The position numbers and the translations under genes are program-made. From the NCBI RefSeq assembly GCF_030816965.1, contig NZ_JAUSYQ010000002.1:5739501-5803500 (forward strand): a stretch of DNA of 64,000 nt, read 5' to 3'. Below, piece after piece: positions 61,031 to 64,000 of this stretch. The notes beneath the pieces were generated by a model, which saw only the letters and a program-made list of their open reading frames with translations, was not told the DNA's origin and ran no database searches. The stretch comes from Streptomyces canus. GTDB taxonomy: Bacteria; Actinomycetota; Actinomycetes; Streptomycetales; Streptomycetaceae. Numbering within the stretch: the stretch's first letter is position 1; every line of letters starts with the position of its first letter.

Positions 61031-61672
61031 ATGTCAGCGATCCGTCTTCTCGTGCTCGGCGCGGTGCGCCAGCACGGGCGGGCCCACGGCTACCAGGTGC
61101 GCAACGACCTGGAGTACTGGGGCGCGCACGAGTGGTCCAACGCCAAGCCCGGTTCGATCTACCACGCCCTGAAGCAGATGGCGAAGCAAGGGCTGCTGAT
61201 CGAGCACGAGACGGCGCCGTCCACCGCGGGCGGCCCGCCGCGCACGGAGTACGAGATCACCGAGGCCGGCACCGAGGAGTGCTTCAGGCTGGTGCGCGAG
61301 GCGCTGACCTCGTACGACCAGAAGATGGACGTCAAGTCGGCGGCGATCGGCTTCATCGTCGAACTGCCGCGCGCCGAGGCCGTGGCGCTGCTGAAGGAGC
61401 GGATCCGCGGGATCGAGGCGTGGCGTTCCTCCGTCACCGAGCACTACGTGCCCGAGGACGGCCCGGAACAGCTCGGCCACATCGGCGAGATCATGAACCT
61501 CTGGATCCACACGGCCGACGCCGAGGCGGAGTGGACCCAGGGGCTCATCGCCCGTATCGAGGGCGGGGCGTACACCTTCGCCGGGGAGGGCGCCCCGTTC
61601 GTCGGTGTCCTCGCCGAGGGCGAGGAGAACCCGTACGCGACGGGGGAGCGGCACCCCGGGGACGCTCGCTAA
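61031..61672 (+). CDS. PadR-family transcriptional repressor
   Basis: 213 aa from ATG 61031. N-terminal winged HTH: 'RLLVLGAVRQHGRAHGYQVRNDL', 'NAKPGSIYHALKQMAKQGLL', 'PPRTEYEITEAGTEEC'. The C-terminal helical domain is of the long PadR subtype. The ABC exporter genes follow 83 bp downstream behind a perfect operator-like dyad, so this is the probable ligand-responsive repressor of the exporter. Confidence 0.93.
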   Translation: MSAIRLLVLGAVRQHGRAHGYQVRNDLEYWGAHEWSNAKPGSIYHALKQMAKQGLLIEHETAPSTAGGPPRTEYEITEAGTEECFRLVREALTSYDQKMDVKSAAIGFIVELPRAEAVALLKERIRGIEAWRSSVTEHYVPEDGPEQLGHIGEIMNLWIHTADAEAEWTQGLIARIEGGAYTFAGEGAPFVGVLAEGEENPYATGERHPGDAR

Positions 61673-61734
61673 TCAAGTTTGACGAATGCGCTCCGCAGCG
61701 TTACTTTGGGCATGTAGTCAAGTTTGACTACATG
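61673..61734. promoter_or_regulatory. PadR operator: TCAAGTTTGAC repeat and perfect 24-bp palindrome
   Basis: TCAAGTTTGAC occurs at 61673-61683 and 61718-61728. The second copy lies inside arms CATGTAGTCAA (61711-61721) and TTGACTACATG (61724-61734), perfect over 11 bases with GT between. ATGT...ACAT ends fit PadR sites. It overlaps the promoter region of the ABC genes and ends 21 bases before the ATP-binding gene. Confidence 0.85.
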
Positions 61735-61755
61735 CTGATCCTGGAGGGTGCCTCG

Positions 61756-62709
61756 ATGACCGACGTGATCGTCGCGGAAGGCCTGCGGAAGCGGTACGGC
61801 GACAAGGCCGCCCTGGACGGGCTCGACCTGAGGGTCGCGCGCGGAAGCGTCCATGGCGTGCTCGGCCCCAATGGCGCGGGAAAGACCACCCTGGTCCGCG
61901 TCCTGTCCACCCTGTTGCGCCCGGACGAGGGCCGCGCCGAGGTGGCGGGCCACGACGTGGAGAGCGAGGCCTATGACGTACGGCTGCGGATCGGCCTGCT
62001 CGGCCAGCACGCGGCCCTCGACGAGGAGCTCGGCGGCCGCCAGAACCTGGAGATGTTCGGCCGTCTCTACCACCTGGGCGCCCGCCACGCGCGTGTGCGC
62101 GCCGACGAACTCCTGGAGCACTTCGGCCTGGCCGACACCGGGCGCAAGCCGGTCCGCGCCTACAGCGGCGGCATGCGGCGCCGCCTCGACCTGGCCGCTT
62201 CCCTCATCCGCGACCCGGAGGTGCTGTTCCTGGACGAACCCACCACCGGCCTCGACCCGCGCGGCCGCTCCGAGGTGTGGGCCGCGGTCCGCTCCCTGGT
62301 CGGCGGCGGTACGACGGTCCTGCTGACCACGCAGTACCTGGAGGAGGCCGACCAGCTCGCCGACCGCATCTCCCTCGTCGACCGGGGCCGGGTCGTCGCC
62401 GACGGCACGGCGGACGAGCTGAAGGCGCGAACCGGCGGCGACCGCATCGACGTGGTCCTGCGGGACGGGGTCCAACTGGGCGCGGCCGTCGCCCTGTTGC
62501 CTCTCGACGCGTCCGGGGTCTCGGTCGACCCCGACCGCCGACTGCTCAGTGCCCCGGTCACCGACCGGATGGCGGCGCTCTCCGGTGTCGTACGGGCTTT
62601 GGAGGCGGCCGGAATCGAGGCGGAGGACGTGGTCCTGCGCCGGCCCACGCTGGACGAGGTGTTCCTGCACCTCACCGGTGACGACCACCGAGTGAAGGAG
62701 GCCGTGTGA
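61756..62709 (+). CDS. ABC exporter ATP-binding protein (DrrA-type)
   Basis: 317 aa from ATG 61756 (GGAGGG seven bases upstream). Walker A '[18 protein letters not shown]', signature '[18 protein letters not shown]', Walker B '[20 protein letters not shown]', H-loop '[16 protein letters not shown]'. The C-terminal extension after residue 230 matches drug-exporter DrrA proteins. It energises the permease encoded next, whose GTG overlaps this stop. Probable substrate: a toxic hydrophobic compound. Confidence 0.94.
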   Translation: MTDVIVAEGLRKRYGDKAALDGLDLRVARGSVHGVLGPNGAGKTTLVRVLSTLLRPDEGRAEVAGHDVESEAYDVRLRIGLLGQHAALDEELGGRQNLEMFGRLYHLGARHARVRADELLEHFGLADTGRKPVRAYSGGMRRRLDLAASLIRDPEVLFLDEPTTGLDPRGRSEVWAAVRSLVGGGTTVLLTTQYLEEADQLADRISLVDRGRVVADGTADELKARTGGDRIDVVLRDGVQLGAAVALLPLDASGVSVDPDRRLLSAPVTDRMAALSGVVRALEAAGIEAEDVVLRRPTLDEVFLHLTGDDHRVKEAV

Positions 62710-63467
62710 GCACGTACGCGCTGACCGATTCCTGGACCATGACCCGGCGCGAACTCGCCCACTGGGCACGGCAGCCGGTGCGGGTCCTCGTCGGGCTGGT
62801 CTTCCCCGTGATGCTGCTGCTGATGTTCGGCTATCTCGTCGGCGGCGGCCGGGGCGTCGAGGGGGAGTACGTCGACTATCTGGTGCCGGGGATGCTCGCG
62901 CTGACCATGGCGTTCGGGCTGGAGGCGACCATGATCGCCGTCACCCAGGATCTCAACAAGGGCGTGATCGACCGCTTCCGGTCCATGCCGATGGCCAACG
63001 GGGCCGTTCTGGTGGGCCGTTCGGCCGCCGACATGCTCCAGTCCGTGCTGAGCCTGGCCGCGATGATCGGCGTCGGCCACGCGATCGGCTGGCGGGTCCA
63101 CGGAGGCGTCGGCGGACTCCTGGCCGCGGTGGGCCTGTTGCTGCTCTTCCGGTTCGCGATGCTCTGGATCGGCATCCATCTGGCGATGGTCGCCGGGAAG
63201 CCGGAGATGGTGCAGGCCGTGCAGATCCTGGTCTGGCCGGTCGGCTTCCTGTCCAACGCCTTCGCGACCCCGGACTCCATGCCCGGCTGGCTGGGCACGG
63301 TCGTCGACTGGAACCCGATGTCCCAGACGGCGACGGCCGTCCGCGACCAGCTGGGCGGCCCCGGCGGCGAACCGGGTCACCTGTGGGCCGCGGTCCTCTG
63401 GCCGCTGGCCCTTCTGGCGGTGTTCTTCCCGCTGGCCCTACGGCGGTTCGCGCGCCTGAGCCGCTAG
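62706..63467 (+). CDS. ABC-2-type exporter permease (DrrB-type)
   Basis: 253 aa from GTG 62706, coupled to the ATPase gene (GTGA). Six membrane segments, with '[29 protein letters not shown]' (in parts) at the N-terminus and the DrrB-type '[21 protein letters not shown]' cytoplasmic loop. C-terminal '[21 protein letters not shown]' is the usual ABC-2 signature. Expression is probably released when PadR binds the exported compound. Confidence 0.93.
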   Translation: MSTYALTDSWTMTRRELAHWARQPVRVLVGLVFPVMLLLMFGYLVGGGRGVEGEYVDYLVPGMLALTMAFGLEATMIAVTQDLNKGVIDRFRSMPMANGAVLVGRSAADMLQSVLSLAAMIGVGHAIGWRVHGGVGGLLAAVGLLLLFRFAMLWIGIHLAMVAGKPEMVQAVQILVWPVGFLSNAFATPDSMPGWLGTVVDWNPMSQTATAVRDQLGGPGGEPGHLWAAVLWPLALLAVFFPLALRRFARLSR

Positions 63468-63486
63468 AGCCTCACCGGGTCGTCGG

Positions 63487-64000
63487 TCAGCGGACCGGGG
63501 TTCCGTCCTCGTGCACCTGCATCTGCGGACGCCCGGTCACCAGCAGCCAGGCCGGCAGGGAGGCGATGCACAGCAGCGCGAGGATCGCGGGCGAAGTCAC
63601 CAGCACGGCGGCGACGAACAGACTCACCCAGGCCTGCCGGGTGACGGCCAGCAGCATGCCCAGTACCCCGGCCCCCACGCCGAGGGCCGGGTGCACGGCG
63701 TCCACGAGCGCGTGGGCGCACAGCCCGAAGGCGACGCCGACGAACACAGCCGGGAAGATCCGCCCGCCCCGGAAGCCGCAGGAGGCCGCGACGAGCAGTG
63801 CGGCCAGCTTCACCACCGTCATCGTGGCGTACTCCCCGGCCGACCAGCCCGCCGGATCGGCCGCCAGTTCGCCAATCTCGTCGAGCCCCTTGAAAAGCGT
63901 CAGATGACCCCCGACGGCCGCGAGCAGCCCCAGGACGAGCCCGCCGACCGGAAGCGCCACCATCGGGTGCCGCAGGCGCGCGAACGCGCCGTGGACGTAC
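63487..64000 (-). CDS. CLC-type voltage-gated chloride channel (N-terminal part beyond window)
   Basis: The C-terminal 170 codons are present; the frame runs open off the right edge ('YVHGAFARLRHPMVALPVGG' precedes an internal Met). 'VAASCGFRGGRIFPAVFVGVAFG' is the CLC selectivity region (GxFxP type). Hydrophobic helices 'LGMLLAVTRQAWVSLFVAAV' and 'LALLCIASLPAWLL' follow. The protein is a membrane Cl- channel or Cl-/H+ exchanger; no CBS domain is present, which is usual for short bacterial members. It is convergent with the ABC permease gene. Confidence 0.87.
   Translation of the reverse strand, partial: YVHGAFARLRHPMVALPVGGLVLGLLAAVGGHLTLFKGLDEIGELAADPAGWSAGEYATMTVVKLAALLVAASCGFRGGRIFPAVFVGVAFGLCAHALVDAVHPALGVGAGVLGMLLAVTRQAWVSLFVAAVLVTSPAILALLCIASLPAWLLVTGRPQMQVHEDGTPVR

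Noticed and set aside
63511..63530. Another copy of the CACCTGCATCTGC-like sequence seen at the XRE locus
   Set aside because: It lies inside the C-terminal codons of the chloride channel gene and matches only in part, so chance is more likely.
1..64000. tRNA genes, rRNA genes, CRISPR arrays, insertion sequences, attachment sites
   Set aside because: I looked for cloverleaf-like segments, spaced direct repeats, transposase motifs and integrases and found none.

Overview
The window reads as chromosomal DNA of a Streptomyces or a close relative. Evidence: very high GC, third codon positions almost always G or C, many GTG starts, SARP regulators, a WhiJ/BldB-type trio (XRE-DUF5753, HATPase, DUF397), a Zur-type alternative ribosomal protein island, and scarce TTA codons. 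I see no tRNA, rRNA, CRISPR array, insertion sequence or integrase. About 60 genes are supported, three of them visibly broken.

Layout. 1-8.2 kb: an aromatic-ring catabolic operon on the minus strand (two FAH-type hydrolases, cyclase-family hydrolase, FAD hydroxylase, ACMSD-like amidohydrolase, extradiol VOC dioxygenase), a divergent LysR regulator with two inverted repeats in the gap, and an MFS transporter. 8.5-9.6 kb: a LuxR-type regulator. 10.2-17.9 kb: a compact plus-strand locus of trehalose-phosphatase-like OtsB, a StrR/ParB-like regulator, a group D flavin monooxygenase, an MDR dehydrogenase, OtsA, a frameshifted GalU and a flavin reductase that could serve the monooxygenase. It looks like a small metabolite pathway built on trehalose phosphate chemistry and is the best candidate for an undescribed system. 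18.2-21.9 kb: a CGNR zinc-finger regulator facing an MFS exporter, then a 30-codon small gene translationally coupled to a GMC oxidoreductase.

22.6-37.8 kb is accessory in character: a STAND/TPR protein with a divergent small gene, a Ser/Thr kinase with a nearly identical seven-repeat beta-propeller, an AfsR-like SARP, a decayed toxin-like gene next to a probable immunity gene, and a membrane TIR-like STAND/TPR protein interrupted by one in-frame TGA. 38-43.6 kb: glycogen-debranching-like enzyme plus GT4 glycosyltransferase, a DUF3052 protein and a GT2 glycosyltransferase. 43.9-52.8 kb: a second AfsR-like SARP, a PolI-like polymerase, a Clp-N/HTH protein with paired operators over its start, a LysE exporter, a DUF2786 protein and two lipoproteins.

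52.9-55.3 kb: the zinc-starvation island. rpsN and rpmB diverge from rpmG, rpmE2, a COG0523 protein and rpsR around one Zur-like box. 55.3-56.6 kb: VOC-ArsR-SRPBCC operon behind a 20-bp inverted repeat. 56.7-58.8 kb: DUF397, HATPase and XRE genes sharing a 14-bp sequence in their control regions. 58.9-64 kb: aldehyde dehydrogenase, DinB protein, PadR regulator with a perfect operator in front of a two-gene ABC exporter, and the C-terminus of a CLC chloride channel.
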